Positions 34,332-44,293 of a DNA stretch of 64,000 nt are shown piece after piece. Below the pieces are notes generated by a model that saw nothing but the letters and a program-made list of their open reading frames with translations, did no database searches and had not been told where the DNA came from. A program made the position numbers and the translations under genes. Source of the DNA: Ruminococcus sp. AF41-9 (lineage in GTDB: Bacteria; Bacillota; Clostridia; Lachnospirales; Lachnospiraceae); assembly GCF_003477525.1 (NCBI RefSeq), contig NZ_QUDO01000016.1:1-64000 (forward strand). Direction: 5' to 3'. Each line of letters begins with the position of its first letter. The stretch's first letter is position 1.

Positions 34332-34691
34332 ATGAAGATCGGTGAAATTATGGCCGCAGATCGTGAGATCACACTTAATGAAGGCAAAAAAACAGTGACA
34401 GTAACAGTGGCAAACAAAGGCGACAGACCGGTTCAGGTCGGTTCTCATTTTCACTTCTTTGAAGTAAACAAATGCCTTTCTTTTGACAGGGAAAAAGCCT
34501 ATGGATATCACCTGGATATTCCGTCAGGAACCTCTGTAAGATTCGAGCCGGGTGAAGAAAAAGAGGTTCAGCTTACAGAAATGGGCGGCAGACAGAGAGT
34601 GTTCGGACTGAATGACCTTACCCGCGCACAGGCAACTGACGATACAAAAGCAGCATCCATGGAAACTGCGAAATTAAAAGGATTTCTGTAA
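34332..34691 (+). CDS. ureB: Urease beta subunit
   Basis: The product has 119 residues. [19 protein letters not shown] is the family start; [13 protein letters not shown] and [11 protein letters not shown] follow. AGGAGG (34317-34322), which overlaps the end of ureA, is correctly spaced for the ATG at 34332; an ATG at 34326 would sit too close. It has a structural role in the urease trimer. Confidence 0.95.
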   Translation: MKIGEIMAADREITLNEGKKTVTVTVANKGDRPVQVGSHFHFFEVNKCLSFDREKAYGYHLDIPSGTSVRFEPGEEKEVQLTEMGGRQRVFGLNDLTRAQATDDTKAASMETAKLKGFL

Positions 34692-34703
34692 GGAGGGACA
34701 ACA

Positions 34704-36425
34704 ATGAGTACAAAAATTTCCGGAAGCAAATATGCGGCAATGTATGGCCCGACTACAGGAGATAAGGTACGTCTGGCGGATACAAGCCTTGTGATAGAAG
34801 TAGAGAAAGACTATACAACTTATGGCGATGAAGTGAAGTTCGGCGGCGGCAAGACCATTCGTGACGGCATGGGACAGTCTGTAAAAACCTGCAGCAAAGA
34901 TGGTGACCTGGACCTGGTAATTACCAATGCCCTGATCGTGGATTCCACCGGAATCATCAAAGCAGATATCGGTATCAAAGACGGCAAGATTGCAGGAATC
35001 GGTAAAGCCGGAAACCCGGATATCATGGACGGAGTGACACCTGGAATGACAGTCGGTGCATCCACAGAGGCACTTGCAGGAGAGGGAATGATCGTAACTG
35101 CAGGTGGAATTGATACCCATATCCATTTCATCAGCCCGCAGCAGATTGACTGTGCATTATACAGCGGTGTAACTACCATGATCGGTGGTGGTACAGGCCC
35201 TGCAGATGGTACAAACGCAACTACCTGTACACCTGGACCATGGAATTTAAGAATGATGTTAAAGGCAGCCGAGGAATATCCGATGAACTTAGGTTTCCTT
35301 GGAAAAGGCAACTGCTCAGACGAAGCTCCTCTCATTGAGCAGGTCAAAGCCGGAGCTATGGGACTGAAGATTCATGAGGACTGGGGGGCAACACCTGCAG
35401 TTATCAATCACTGCCTGAATGTAGCAGATGAATATGATGTACAGGTTGCTATCCATACAGATACATTAAACGAAGGCGGATGCGTAGAAGATACACTGGC
35501 AGCCATCGGTGGCAGAACCATCCATACTTATCATACAGAAGGTGCCGGCGGCGGACATGCACCGGATATCATCCGCGCAGCAGCAGCTCCAAACGTACTG
35601 CCATCTTCCACAAACCCGACTATGCCATATACCGTAAATACTCTGGATGAGCATCTTGATATGCTGATGGTTTGCCATCACCTTGACAAGAGAATCCCGG
35701 AAGATGTGGCCTTTGCAGATTCCCGAATCCGTCCGGAAACAATCGCAGCAGAAGATGTTCTTCATGACATGGGTATTTTCAGCATGATGAGTTCTGACTC
35801 TCAGGCTATGGGACGTGTCGGTGAAGTTATCACACGTACCTGGCAGACAGCAAGCAAGATGAAAGATGAGAGAGGCGCACTTCCGGAAGACGCAGGACAC
35901 GATAATGACAACTTCCGTGTAAAACGTTACATTTCAAAATACACCATCAACCCGGCGATCACACATGGTATTTCTCAGTATGTCGGCTCCGTGGAAGAGG
36001 GCAAATTTGCAGACCTCGTTCTCTGGAATCCTGCATTCTTTGGCGCAAAACCGGACATCATTATTAAAGGCGGTATGATCATCGCATCTAAGATGGGCGA
36101 TGCAAACGCATCCATTCCGACCACACAGCCGGTTCTCTATCAGCCAATGTTCGCAGCACATGGAAAAGCTAAGAACGAAGCCTGCCTGACATTTGTATCC
36201 CAGGCAGCTATGGATGAAAATGTAAAAGAGAAATACGGTCTTGAGAAGACAGTTGTACCTGTAAAAGGCTGCAGAAATATCAGTAAAAAAGACATGGTAT
36301 TCAACGACAGAACACCGGAACTGACAGTAGATCCGGAGACTTATAAGGTTACTGTTGACGGGGAAGAGATTACTTCCAAACCGGCAGAGAAACTTCCACT
36401 GACACAGCTTTATAGCCTGTTCTAA
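34704..36425 (+). CDS. ureC: Urease alpha subunit (catalytic)
   Basis: The 573-residue catalytic subunit of cytoplasmic urease has all ligands of the two nickel ions in place: His139, His141, the lysine to be carbamylated Lys222 (GLKIHEDW), His251, His277 and Asp365. The mobile flap contains Cys324 and His325 (MVCHHLD). The enzyme should therefore be active once UreD/E/F/G load nickel. GGAGGG precedes the start. A gap of 188 bp with a hairpin separates it from ureI. Confidence 0.97.
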   Translation: MSTKISGSKYAAMYGPTTGDKVRLADTSLVIEVEKDYTTYGDEVKFGGGKTIRDGMGQSVKTCSKDGDLDLVITNALIVDSTGIIKADIGIKDGKIAGIGKAGNPDIMDGVTPGMTVGASTEALAGEGMIVTAGGIDTHIHFISPQQIDCALYSGVTTMIGGGTGPADGTNATTCTPGPWNLRMMLKAAEEYPMNLGFLGKGNCSDEAPLIEQVKAGAMGLKIHEDWGATPAVINHCLNVADEYDVQVAIHTDTLNEGGCVEDTLAAIGGRTIHTYHTEGAGGGHAPDIIRAAAAPNVLPSSTNPTMPYTVNTLDEHLDMLMVCHHLDKRIPEDVAFADSRIRPETIAAEDVLHDMGIFSMMSSDSQAMGRVGEVITRTWQTASKMKDERGALPEDAGHDNDNFRVKRYISKYTINPAITHGISQYVGSVEEGKFADLVLWNPAFFGAKPDIIIKGGMIIASKMGDANASIPTTQPVLYQPMFAAHGKAKNEACLTFVSQAAMDENVKEKYGLEKTVVPVKGCRNISKKDMVFNDRTPELTVDPETYKVTVDGEEITSKPAEKLPLTQLYSLF

Positions 36426-36516
36426 GGAAAGTTTGAATTACTGTATTCAGATTATATAATAAAAATAACAGGTGCAGGGTTGTTAGTCTAACTGAGATTA
36501 AAACAGACATTGTCTG

Positions 36517-36549
36517 ACTGGCAGCTCTGCCAGTAAATAAATCTTTTTT
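36517..36549 (+). terminator. Partial terminator between ureC and ureI
   Basis: ACTGGCAG (36517-36524) pairs with CTGCCAGT (36527-36534); a T run follows only after eight bases. It probably reduces transcription of ureI and the accessory genes relative to the structural genes. Confidence 0.5.
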
Positions 36550-36613
36550 GGTGCAAAATCTGAAATACAGTTGGAGAAGTATACTGTCGAAAAGCAGGAG
36601 AGGAGAGAATATT

Positions 36614-37120
36614 ATGTTAGGAGTTTGTCTTTTATTCGTAGGAATCGTACTGATCAACAACGGTATGTGTTCCTTATACAACGTAGACGGAAAATCAACC
36701 GCCATCATGAACATTTTCACAGGTGGTCTTTCTTTATTCATTAACTTTGTCAATCTGGTGCAGGGCAATTATTATGCGGCAGGAACAGGATTACTGTTCT
36801 GCTTTACCTATCTTTTCGTAGCCCTGAGTAAATTCCTGAAAGCAAGCCCGATCCCATTTGCATGGTTTTCTACTTTTGTAGCTGTCAATGCTGTAATCTT
36901 TGGTACCATCGAGGGCTTTACAGGAAGCACTGCACTGGGAATCACACCGGATCTCCGCTGGGCAGGAATCTGGTATCTGTGGGCAATTCTTTGGGGAACT
37001 GCTTTCGTAGAAGATATCTGCGGAAAAAAACTCGGAAAATTCGTTCCATATCTTCAGGTATTTGAAGGAATCGTAACTGCATGGATTCCAGGAGTTATGA
37101 TGTTACTTCAGATTTGGTAA
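36614..37120 (+). CDS. ureI: UreI/AmiS family urea channel
   Basis: The 168-residue membrane protein has six transmembrane helices (LGVCLLFVGIVLINNGMCSLY at the start, GIWYLWAILWGTAFVEDICG near 120). The family covers the proton-gated urea channel UreI of Helicobacter and the AmiS amide channels; its position within the urease operon points to urea. The long periplasmic loops with histidines that gate Helicobacter UreI are not obvious, so pH gating is uncertain. AGGAG at 36601-36605 supports the start at 36614. Confidence 0.85.
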   Translation: MLGVCLLFVGIVLINNGMCSLYNVDGKSTAIMNIFTGGLSLFINFVNLVQGNYYAAGTGLLFCFTYLFVALSKFLKASPIPFAWFSTFVAVNAVIFGTIEGFTGSTALGITPDLRWAGIWYLWAILWGTAFVEDICGKKLGKFVPYLQVFEGIVTAWIPGVMMLLQIW

Positions 37121-37253
37121 AAAAACAATCTGGTTGATGAAATACCTGCTGATAAAATAAGTTTAGAAAAAATCTGCAAGAAATAAGACTTATCAATAAA
37201 AGAATAAGTGGTAATAATCAATTACATAAAGCAGATGCAGGAGGTCGAAAATA

Positions 37254-37730
37254 ATGCTGTGTGAACAGGTTTTAGGAAAGCTTCATGACTTTGATACTAC
37301 AGGAAAAACAGTAGAATATGTAGATATTGAATGGCACGAAGCATTCAAAAAAATACATAAGAAAACAACAGACAAAGGGACAGAAGTAGGAATCCGCATG
37401 GATGATTCCATTCTTGCCAGAGGTCTGTATCAGGATGACGTGATCTACGCAGATGATGAGAAACTGGTAGCAGTAAATACACCACCATGCGAAATCATCC
37501 GCGTTTCTCTGACTCCGGGACATGAGAAAATGTCTGCAAAAGTCTGCTATGAAATCGGCAACAGACATGCACCTTTGTTCTGGGGAGAGAATGACACTTT
37601 TATCACGATTTATAATGAGCCAATGCTTGTCATGCTGCAGAAAATCCACGGTGTTCAGGCAGAAAAAGAAGTGCTGAAACTGGATTTTGACAAGAGAATT
37701 TCTGCAAGCATTCATAATCACCATCACTGA
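37254..37730 (+). CDS. ureE: Urease accessory protein UreE (nickel chaperone)
   Basis: The product has 158 residues. The N-terminal peptide-binding domain and the C-terminal nickel-binding domain (HGVQAEKEVLKLDF) are of standard size. The protein ends in a short histidine tail (IHNHHH), a reduced form of the His-rich tail that stores nickel in Klebsiella UreE. GGAGGT lies upstream. It passes Ni2+ to the UreG-UreF-UreD complex. Confidence 0.9.
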   Translation: MLCEQVLGKLHDFDTTGKTVEYVDIEWHEAFKKIHKKTTDKGTEVGIRMDDSILARGLYQDDVIYADDEKLVAVNTPPCEIIRVSLTPGHEKMSAKVCYEIGNRHAPLFWGENDTFITIYNEPMLVMLQKIHGVQAEKEVLKLDFDKRISASIHNHHH

Positions 37731-37784
37731 AAATGATGATTCAGGCGTTAGCTGTGATCTGAAAAATAACTATGGAGGTCCTAC

Positions 37785-38477
37785 ATGTCAGAAAAACAGT
37801 TCTATCTTCTACAGGTAAATGATGCGCTGTTTCCCATCGGAGGCTATTCCCATTCCCAGGGACTTGAGACTTATATTCAGCGTGGAATTGTCCATGATGT
37901 AGACACGGCCAGAGAGTACATTACTCACAAAATCAAATGGAATCTTGCATATACAGAACTTCTGGCAGCCAGACTTGCATACGAAGCTGCTGAGAAAAAA
38001 GACCTGCAGGAACTTCTGTATCTGGAAGAACTTCTGGAAGCGTCCAGAATCCCCATGGAACAGCGCGAAGCCGCCAGAAAAATGGGTTCCCGTTTTGCGA
38101 AGACTATTGAGAAGCTTGGACTTTCTATCAGCGAAACAGGGATTTTCAGAGAATATCTGGATGCAAGAAAAGGAAAAGCAGTGAACCATTGCTGTATTTA
38201 CGGAGTTTTTTGTGCAGAAATGCAGATCCCGTTAGAGGAAGCTCTGACACATTATCTTTACGCCCAGACATCTGCAATCGTCACCAACTGCGTAAAAACA
38301 ATTCCCCTCAGCCAGACATCCGGGCAGCAGCTTCTGAGCGGATGCTACGGAGAATTTGATGAAATTTTAAAAGATGTCATGAACAAAAGCGAAGAGGATT
38401 TATGTCTCTCTGCACCTGGATTTGATATCAGAGGAATCCAGCATGAGAAGCTGTATTCCAGATTATACATGTCTTAG
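37785..38477 (+). CDS. ureF: Urease accessory protein UreF
   Basis: This 230-residue all-helical protein has the family start LLQVNDALFPIGGYSHSQGLETY and a C-terminal GFDIRGIQHEKLYSRLYMS. It regulates the GTPase activity of UreG and bridges it to UreD during nickel insertion. GGAGGT precedes the ATG at 37785. It is followed by a 100-bp gap containing the motif GAGCATGTTTGAATAA. Confidence 0.9.
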   Translation: MSEKQFYLLQVNDALFPIGGYSHSQGLETYIQRGIVHDVDTAREYITHKIKWNLAYTELLAARLAYEAAEKKDLQELLYLEELLEASRIPMEQREAARKMGSRFAKTIEKLGLSISETGIFREYLDARKGKAVNHCCIYGVFCAEMQIPLEEALTHYLYAQTSAIVTNCVKTIPLSQTSGQQLLSGCYGEFDEILKDVMNKSEEDLCLSAPGFDIRGIQHEKLYSRLYMS

Positions 38478-38580
38478 AGCATGTTTGAATAACAGAAAGT
38501 TCCAGAAAATAATATATGGATAATTCAGCAGTTTGCTGTGAGAATTTGTGAATAAGAAACGAAGAAAAGAGGAAATCGGT

Positions 38581-39189
38581 ATGTCATATGTAAAAATCGG
38601 AGTTGCCGGACCGGTAGGTTCCGGAAAAACAGCACTTATTGAAGCATTATCAAGAAAGATGGCAGGCGACTACAGCATCGGAGTCATCACAAACGACATC
38701 TACACAAAAGAAGACGCTCAGTTCCTTGCAAAGAACAGCGTTCTTCCGGTAGAGAGAATCATTGGTGTAGAAACCGGCGGATGCCCTCACACAGCCATCC
38801 GTGAAGATGCGTCCATGAATCTGGAAGCAGTAGACGAGATGATGGAGCGCTTCCCTGATATTGAACTTCTTTTCATCGAAAGTGGCGGAGATAACCTGTC
38901 TGCAACATTCAGTCCGGAGCTGGTAGATGCGACAATCTTCGTTATCGACGTAGCAGAAGGAGACAAGATCCCGCGTAAAGGCGGTCCTGGAATCACACGT
39001 TCTGATCTCCTTGTCATCAATAAGATCGACCTCGCACCATATGTAGGTGCAAGCCTCGAAGTAATGGAAAGAGACTCTAAGAAAATGCGCGGTGACAGAC
39101 CGTTCCAGTTCACTAACATCCGTGGAGATGAGAACGTAGATAAAGTAGTAGAATGGATTAAAAAGAATGTCCTTTTAGAAGGAATGTAA
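38581..39189 (+). CDS. ureG: Urease accessory GTPase UreG
   Basis: The product has 202 residues. It has a SIMIBI-class P-loop [10 protein letters not shown] (about 9-18), [17 protein letters not shown] with the Cys-Pro-His that binds nickel (about 65-81), IESGGDNL and the guanine motif NKIDLA (about 142-147). It supplies GTP-driven nickel delivery to apo-urease. AGAGGAAA is well placed for the ATG at 38581. All key residues are present. Confidence 0.95.
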   Translation: MSYVKIGVAGPVGSGKTALIEALSRKMAGDYSIGVITNDIYTKEDAQFLAKNSVLPVERIIGVETGGCPHTAIREDASMNLEAVDEMMERFPDIELLFIESGGDNLSATFSPELVDATIFVIDVAEGDKIPRKGGPGITRSDLLVINKIDLAPYVGASLEVMERDSKKMRGDRPFQFTNIRGDENVDKVVEWIKKNVLLEGM

Positions 39190-39201
39190 AGGGAAATGCC
39201 T

Positions 39202-40071
39202 ATGGATCATATGGATAATAAATTCGGAAAGATATCCCGCATCAGTGCCTGTGCAGCCCTGAAAGATGGAAAAACTATTCTCGAGGACCTGTCTTTTACA
39301 GCTCCATACAAGATCATGATGCCATTTGAAAAAGAAAACGGTGGCATTCAGATCATGCCACTCTGTGCTTCAGCCGGAATCATGGCAGGTGATTCTCAGG
39401 AGTTTTCCTACCATGTAAAAGGAGGCGCAGACCTGGAAGTCCTGTCCCAGTCCTTTGAGAAAATCCACAAAATGGACGAAGGTTCAGCCACCCGAACCAT
39501 CGAAGTACAGGTAGACAAAAACGCCACACTATATTACTATCCCCAGCCAGTCATCCCCTTTGCACAGTCAGCTTTTGACAGCAAGATGACCATCCATCTG
39601 GAAGACGAAACCTCCCGTTTATTCCTGCTGGAAATCATCTCCTGCGGTCGAACCGCACACGACGAACGCTTTCAGTACCGCAGATTTTCCTCAAAAGTCC
39701 TGCTGTACAGAGGCGACAAACTCATCTACCGCGACAACACCCGCTACGAACCGGACAAGATGCCGATGGAAGGAATCGGGATGTACGAAGGATACACACA
39801 TATGGCAAACTTGTTTCTTTCTAAAATCAGCAGCAGAGATGGTGAAAAGTGCGGTCAGGAATCTGGAACTGCAGAACCAGCAGATTCAGCAATCAATCTG
39901 GAACTTCAGGAAAAAATCTGGCAGATTCTTGACGAAGACTCTGAAATAGACGGCGGCATCACCCGCCTCACAACCGGAGATCTGGCACTGAGAATTTTCG
40001 GACACCGTGCTCAGAAATTACAGCAGGTGGCAGAGAAAATTAAGAAGTTATACGAAAAAGAACAGAAGTAA
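39202..40071 (+). CDS. ureD: Urease accessory protein UreD/UreH
   Basis: The product has about 290 residues. The UreD scaffold binds apo-urease and forms the nickel tunnel from UreF/UreG. Conserved stretches are YYYPQPVIPFAQSAFDSKM (about 110-128) and LLEIISCGRTAHDERFQYRRFSSKVLLYR (about 140-168). AAAGGG (39188-39193) favours the ATG at 39202 over 39196. It is last in the operon; no nickel transporter follows, so nickel uptake is encoded elsewhere. Confidence 0.9.
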   Translation: MDHMDNKFGKISRISACAALKDGKTILEDLSFTAPYKIMMPFEKENGGIQIMPLCASAGIMAGDSQEFSYHVKGGADLEVLSQSFEKIHKMDEGSATRTIEVQVDKNATLYYYPQPVIPFAQSAFDSKMTIHLEDETSRLFLLEIISCGRTAHDERFQYRRFSSKVLLYRGDKLIYRDNTRYEPDKMPMEGIGMYEGYTHMANLFLSKISSRDGEKCGQESGTAEPADSAINLELQEKIWQILDEDSEIDGGITRLTTGDLALRIFGHRAQKLQQVAEKIKKLYEKEQK

Positions 40072-40073
40072 AA

Positions 40074-40146
40074 GATGGCGGGATTTCCCGCCATCAGATT
40101 ATAGACAAACTTGGTGTTGGGCTTTATGCCCAGCATTATTTTTTTA
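40074..40146 (+). terminator. Double terminator after the urease operon
   Basis: ATGGCGGG/CCCGCCAT is followed 15 bp later by TTGGGC/GCCCAG with seven T after it. The second hairpin also precedes the convergent ArsC/Spx-like gene. Confidence 0.75.
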
Positions 40147-40157
40147 AGCTATGCACA

Positions 40158-40511
40158 TTAAACATGCATAGCCTCGATCCATTCTTTCTCTCTGAAGCCT
40201 GTAAGTACAAAATCATCCCCGATCACCAGTGGACGCTTCACCAGCATTCCATCTGTAGCAAGAAGTTTCAACTGTTCATCCTCAGACATCTCTTTCAGCT
40301 TGTCTTTTAACCCCATTTCCTTATAGATCATCCCACTTGTATTAAAGAATTTCTTCAGCGGAAGCCCACTTTTGGTGTACCATTCTTTTAATTCTTCATA
40401 GGTAGGATTTTCTTCTTTAATAGCCCGTTCTTCATAATTGATATTGTGTTCATCCAGCCATTTCAGAGCTTTCATGCAGGTGCTGCATTTGCGGTAAACT
40501 AAAACTTTCAT
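40158..40511 (-). CDS. ArsC/Spx-family thioredoxin-fold protein
   Basis: The product has 117 residues. The N terminus KVLVYRKCSTCMKALKWL has the CxxC redox site of the ArsC/Spx/YffB group; KRPLVIGDDFVLTGF near 93-107 is the usual C-terminal motif. It lacks the RPxxI/RR pattern of true Spx, so it may be an arsenate-reductase-like or regulatory protein of unknown partner. AGGAG is correctly spaced for the ATG at 40511 (not 40517). Confidence 0.8.
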   Translation of the reverse strand: MKVLVYRKCSTCMKALKWLDEHNINYEERAIKEENPTYEELKEWYTKSGLPLKKFFNTSGMIYKEMGLKDKLKEMSEDEQLKLLATDGMLVKRPLVIGDDFVLTGFREKEWIEAMHV

Positions 40512-40713
40512 AGACATTCTCCTCGTATAGATTTATCGTAACTATTTACAGGTAATTACTTCCTCCATTATTGTTCCAGATAGATATATCATAAATTGGA
40601 AAGGGCGATTTTGCAAGAGAATGTTATGGAAGAATTGTAAGGTTCAGGTTTTCATGTTAATATATCCATATACAAAAGAAAAAACAGTCCCAGTTCCCCG
40701 GAGAGGAGAAATC

Positions 40714-41087
40714 ATGCGTGATGAGACGAAGATGGACGTATATACGTCTGGAGTGACTGGCGCAGAGTATGATGTAGGAATGAAACAGCTTATGAGTAAT
40801 AAGGAAATTATTATTCCCATCCTGCAGATGGCAGTGCCGGTGATATAAACAGGATACAAAAATATTCACATATAGAATGGTCAGAACCATTTCAGGAGGA
40901 GGCAGGTAAAATGACAGGATTTGGAGATAGAATTTATGAAAGAGGAATAAGGAAAGGAGAACAGAGAGGAATGATTCTTGGCGCTCTTATGAGTGGGAAA
41001 ACTCCGGAAGAGGTTGCTGAAATGTTGAACTTGCCTCTGGAAGAAATAAAAAAAGTTCAGGAGCAGCAGACAGCAGTGAACAAATAG
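40714..41087 (+). pseudogene. Remnant of an Rpn/PD-(D/E)XK transposase-like gene
   Basis: Two pieces remain. The first (40714-40848, after GGAGAGGAG) encodes 44 residues including GMKQLMSNKEIIIPILQMAVP, similar to the start of Rpn-type nuclease proteins common in Lachnospiraceae. The second (40911-41087, after GGAGGAGG) encodes 58 residues, YERGIRKGEQRGMILGALMSGKTPEEVAEMLNLPLEEI, the usual helical tail of that family. The catalytic middle of some 200 residues is gone. The short pieces might still be translated. Confidence 0.55.
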
Positions 41088-41141
41088 TGAAAGTAAATTG
41101 TTGATATAAAGTTAACAGGGAACTGGGAAAGCTATAACTGG

Positions 41142-41190
41142 AAAGAGTTGAGTTCATGTATATTACAACACATAAACTCAACTCTTTTTT
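41142..41190 (+). terminator. Rho-independent terminator
   Basis: AAAGAGTTGAGTT (41142-41154) pairs perfectly with AACTCAACTCTTT (41175-41187) and continues in T. Repeat B begins directly after the T run. Confidence 0.85.
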
Positions 41191-41350
41191 TAACCAAATC
41201 AAGTAAGTCTCCTGCTTCAATTGTGAAAAGCAATAAGCAGTGGGGTGGGACTTGCTTGTATCAGGAGGCGTGCAAGCGCCTTCTGATAAACTGCGGAGCA
41301 GTTATTTGGTTATGAGCAAGTAGCGAAGCGGATGCTTTTATCTGCTTGAC
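41191..41350 (+). repeat. Repeat B, full copy 2
   Basis: It has the same architecture as copy 1. The closing stem is AACCAAAT (41192-41199) with ATTTGGTT (41304-41311), where copy 1 has G-C in place of one A-T pair. The third hairpin has GGCGT/GCGCC where copy 1 has GGAGT/ACTCC. The last hairpin is altered (AAGCGGAT with ATCTGCTT). Confidence 0.85.
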
Positions 41351-41598
41351 TCTGAAAGTATAAAATTATTTGCCCGCACCATAATTCTGACTGGTAAATG
41401 TCACAGCAGCCTGAAACATCAATATGACTTTTATAAATCTTTTTTATAAGTTGCAATCTGAAAATGGTGACATATCCCTTTAGAGGTGGGAGGCTTCTCG
41501 CTGGAAAAGGATAAAAAATAGTAAAGACGATTTTCAGAGAAAGTTTTTCAGCAGTTTTTTTCACACAGGATGGAAAAAATGTCGTGACAAATATCTGC

Positions 41599-41626
41599 TT
41601 GACTAAGCATCCAGATGTGTTATACT
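41599..41626 (+). promoter_or_regulatory. Promoter of the cardiolipin synthase gene
   Basis: TTGACT (41599-41604) and TATACT (41621-41626) have a 16-bp spacer. The 250 bp upstream hold only Repeat B and AT-rich sequence. Confidence 0.7.
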
Positions 41627-41682
41627 CTCCCGTAAAGTTAAAAGATTTACAGAAAATGATAAAAGGACAGGAGGAGTTGTGC

Positions 41683-43242
41683 ATGAGTAACAGCACATTG
41701 GAAGGTAAGAAGAAGACGGAAAATGGCGTGAAACGATTAATCTTTTCTGTGCTTGCGATTCTGTTTCAGGTGGGATTTATGCTGATGGTGTTTAAGAGAC
41801 TGAATGCATATGCAGGAGCGATCGATCTGTTTACCCGTATTTTTGCAATTATTCTGGTATTGAAAATTTATGGCAGGCATCAGACTTCATCCATGAAAAT
41901 GCCGTGGATCATTCTGATACTGGCGTTTCCGGTGATGGGTGTCACCTTATTTCTGTTAGTAGGTCTGAATGGCGGTACATGGAAAATGAGAGCCCGATAT
42001 GAGAAGATTGATGCGAAATTACTGCCGCTGCTTCCGGAAAATAAGGAGACGCAGGAGAAACTTCAGCAGCAGATTCCGAAGGCAGGAAACATTTCTTCCT
42101 ATCTGACCAGTTATGCGAAGTATCCGGTTTATCAGAATACGGATATGACCTATTATGACGAGGCCATTAAGGGGCTGGATGCACAGCTCGAAGATATGAA
42201 AAAAGCTGAGAAGTTTATTTTCATGGAATATCATGCGATTGAAGATGAAGAAGCATGGCAGAGAATCCAGGCAGTGCTGGAGGAACGGGTGAAAGCAGGC
42301 GTTGAGGTGCGTGTTTTCTATGATGATATGGGTTCTATCTGGTTTGTCAATATGGATTTTGCCAGAAAGCTGGAGGGGATCGGCATTAAATGCCGTGTAT
42401 TCAATCCACTGTCACCGGGCTTCAATATGTTTCTGAATAACAGAGATCATCGCAAGATCACCGTGATCGATGGAAAAGTGGGATACACAGGCGGCTATAA
42501 TCTGGCAAATGAATATTTTAACATTACCCATCCGTATGGAATCTGGAAGGATACCGGTGTGAGAATGGAGGGCGATGCCGTGCGTTCCCTGACTGTGGCG
42601 TTCCTGGAAATGTGGAATGCAGCCAGCAGTATCCATCCGGATGAGATCAACATGGAACAGTATCTCCGCCCGTATCCATATCAGGCAGAGCAGAAAGGTT
42701 ATATTCAGCCTTATGCAGACAGTCCTCTGGATGGGGAGCAGGTAGGGGAAGAAGTGTACATCAGTATGATCAACAAAGCAGAGAAATACTGCTGGTTTAT
42801 CACGCCGTATCTGATCATTACGGATGAAATGACGCATGCGCTTTCTTTGGCTGCCAAACGTGGCGTGGATGTGCGGATCATCACACCGGGAATCCCGGAT
42901 AAGAAGCTGATCTACAGTGTGACCAGATCTTTCTACAACGGACTTGTGATCAACGGAGTCCGTATCTTTGAATGGACACCGGGATTCTGCCATGCGAAGA
43001 TGTGTGTGGTGGATGACTGTATGGCAACATGCGGAACGATTAATCTGGATTACCGCAGTCTTTATCATCATTTTGAAAATGGATGCTTTATGGTGGACTG
43101 TGATGTAGTAATGGATATAAAACATGACATGGAAAAAACAATGGCAGAATCCAGGGAAGTAACGGATCAGTATAAAGAAGGCCGCAGTGCAACGCTGAGA
43201 CTGGGACAGTTGTTCCTGAGGCTGTTTGCAGAGCTGCTTTGA
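41683..43242 (+). CDS. cls: Cardiolipin synthase (PLD family)
   Basis: The product has 519 residues. Two N-terminal transmembrane helices (about 15-60) and a third (about 72-92) anchor two phospholipase D domains. The HKD motifs are His256-Lys-x4-Asp (HRKITVID) and His437-Lys-x4-Asp (HAKMCVVD), which form one active site that condenses two phosphatidylglycerols into cardiolipin and glycerol. GGAGGAG supports the start at 41683; the frame is open 33 codons upstream without a signal. Normal length. Confidence 0.92.
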   Translation: MSNSTLEGKKKTENGVKRLIFSVLAILFQVGFMLMVFKRLNAYAGAIDLFTRIFAIILVLKIYGRHQTSSMKMPWIILILAFPVMGVTLFLLVGLNGGTWKMRARYEKIDAKLLPLLPENKETQEKLQQQIPKAGNISSYLTSYAKYPVYQNTDMTYYDEAIKGLDAQLEDMKKAEKFIFMEYHAIEDEEAWQRIQAVLEERVKAGVEVRVFYDDMGSIWFVNMDFARKLEGIGIKCRVFNPLSPGFNMFLNNRDHRKITVIDGKVGYTGGYNLANEYFNITHPYGIWKDTGVRMEGDAVRSLTVAFLEMWNAASSIHPDEINMEQYLRPYPYQAEQKGYIQPYADSPLDGEQVGEEVYISMINKAEKYCWFITPYLIITDEMTHALSLAAKRGVDVRIITPGIPDKKLIYSVTRSFYNGLVINGVRIFEWTPGFCHAKMCVVDDCMATCGTINLDYRSLYHHFENGCFMVDCDVVMDIKHDMEKTMAESREVTDQYKEGRSATLRLGQLFLRLFAELL

Positions 43243-43362
43243 TCTGGTAGCGGTTGTAGATAGAAAAGTGGATAAAAGTCAATATTAAAATGAAGACTCA
43301 ATATCATAAATAAAAGTTCCATTTGATGAAAGGAAAGTTTTTCATTCGGAGGAAGGATATTA

Positions 43363-43410
43363 AAAATGCTGCACAGCAGACTCTGAAAATCTGTTGTGCA
43401 GCATTTTTTT
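43363..43410. terminator. Bidirectional terminator
   Basis: An 18-bp stem with one small defect (AAAATGCTGCACA with TGTGCAGCATTTT and inner AGA/TCT) is followed by T on the plus strand and serves the convergent gene as well. Confidence 0.85.
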
Positions 43411-43467
43411 GATATATTATCTTAACACAAAACAATCTGTAATATCTGCGCAGAGGACAGAATATTT

Positions 43468-43860
43468 TTATTTTTCTTCCTGTAATACATTCTCCAAGAA
43501 TTTTACAGCATCTCTGACACAGTCATCACAGGAGCGGAGCATTTTCCCTGTTTCAACGCCCTTGAGGTCTTTACAGATAACGGAACCGTTCTGCTGTTTA
43601 AACTGATTCATAACGGAACGGACACTCTGGGAAGTTCCCATTCTGTTCTGGTTGATCAGACCGGCGACAACTGCGGCACCGGAGATGGCTCCGCAGGTAC
43701 CGTCCATGGTCCCGAGTCCTGCACCGAATCCCTGAGTGAGATTAAAAAGGGTTTCTTCGTCCATGTGAGCTTCGTCACAGAAAGAACAGGCAACTGCCTG
43801 TGCACAGTTATATCCGTTGTGTTTCTTTTCGATTGCTTTTTCGCATTTTGAATCTGACAT
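43468..43860 (-). CDS. C_GCAxxG_C_C family redox protein
   Basis: The 130-residue, cysteine-rich helical protein has NCAQAVACSF near 18-27, the family core GTCGAISGAAVVAG near 55-68, and later single cysteines plus CDDC near 111-114. The C_GCAxxG_C_C family is found in strict anaerobes, often beside oxidoreductases or redox-active transporters; cofactor and role are unknown. The start at 43860 has AGGAG. It is a single-gene unit. Confidence 0.85.
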   Translation of the reverse strand: MSDSKCEKAIEKKHNGYNCAQAVACSFCDEAHMDEETLFNLTQGFGAGLGTMDGTCGAISGAAVVAGLINQNRMGTSQSVRSVMNQFKQQNGSVICKDLKGVETGKMLRSCDDCVRDAVKFLENVLQEEK

Positions 43861-44130
43861 ATCGTTTGTTCTCCTTTTGTTTATGTTCTGTTTCTTCTTT
43901 TGGCAATGGCTTTTACTTTTTGCTTCATTTGTATTCTACGGTTTCTGTGAGCTTTTTGGCTCTGTCAGTTTATGATAGCACGACGTGAGCCGTTTTACAA
44001 GATGAGGGAAGCGGCGTACTCATACAAAGTTGTGAGACCTGATTTTTGGTGTTAAGAGAAAAGTAAAAAAATTAAGTCGTGAAAAATTAAGTAAATCTCA
44101 GACAGAAACCGGATTTCTTCGGGGATCTGT

Positions 44131-44186
44131 TTTTACAAAGATTTTACTTTAGCGCGATTTTACATTTAACTTTGGATTTTTATAAT
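44131..44186 (+). promoter_or_regulatory. Pho-type box and promoter of pstS
   Basis: TTTTACA (44131), TTTTACT (44142) and TTTTACA (44158) are repeats, the first two 11 bp apart as in PhoP binding sites of Firmicutes. TTTACA (44159-44164) also serves as -35 with TATAAT (44181-44186) after 16 bp. This predicts induction at low phosphate. Confidence 0.6.
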
Positions 44187-44293
44187 AGCACTTGTAAATG
44201 AGGCAACAAGATATAAAAAATAAAAATATAAAAGAAAATGAGCCATTCATTTTACTAAGAAAACAGGGTTCATTGAAAGAGGAGAAAATTATC

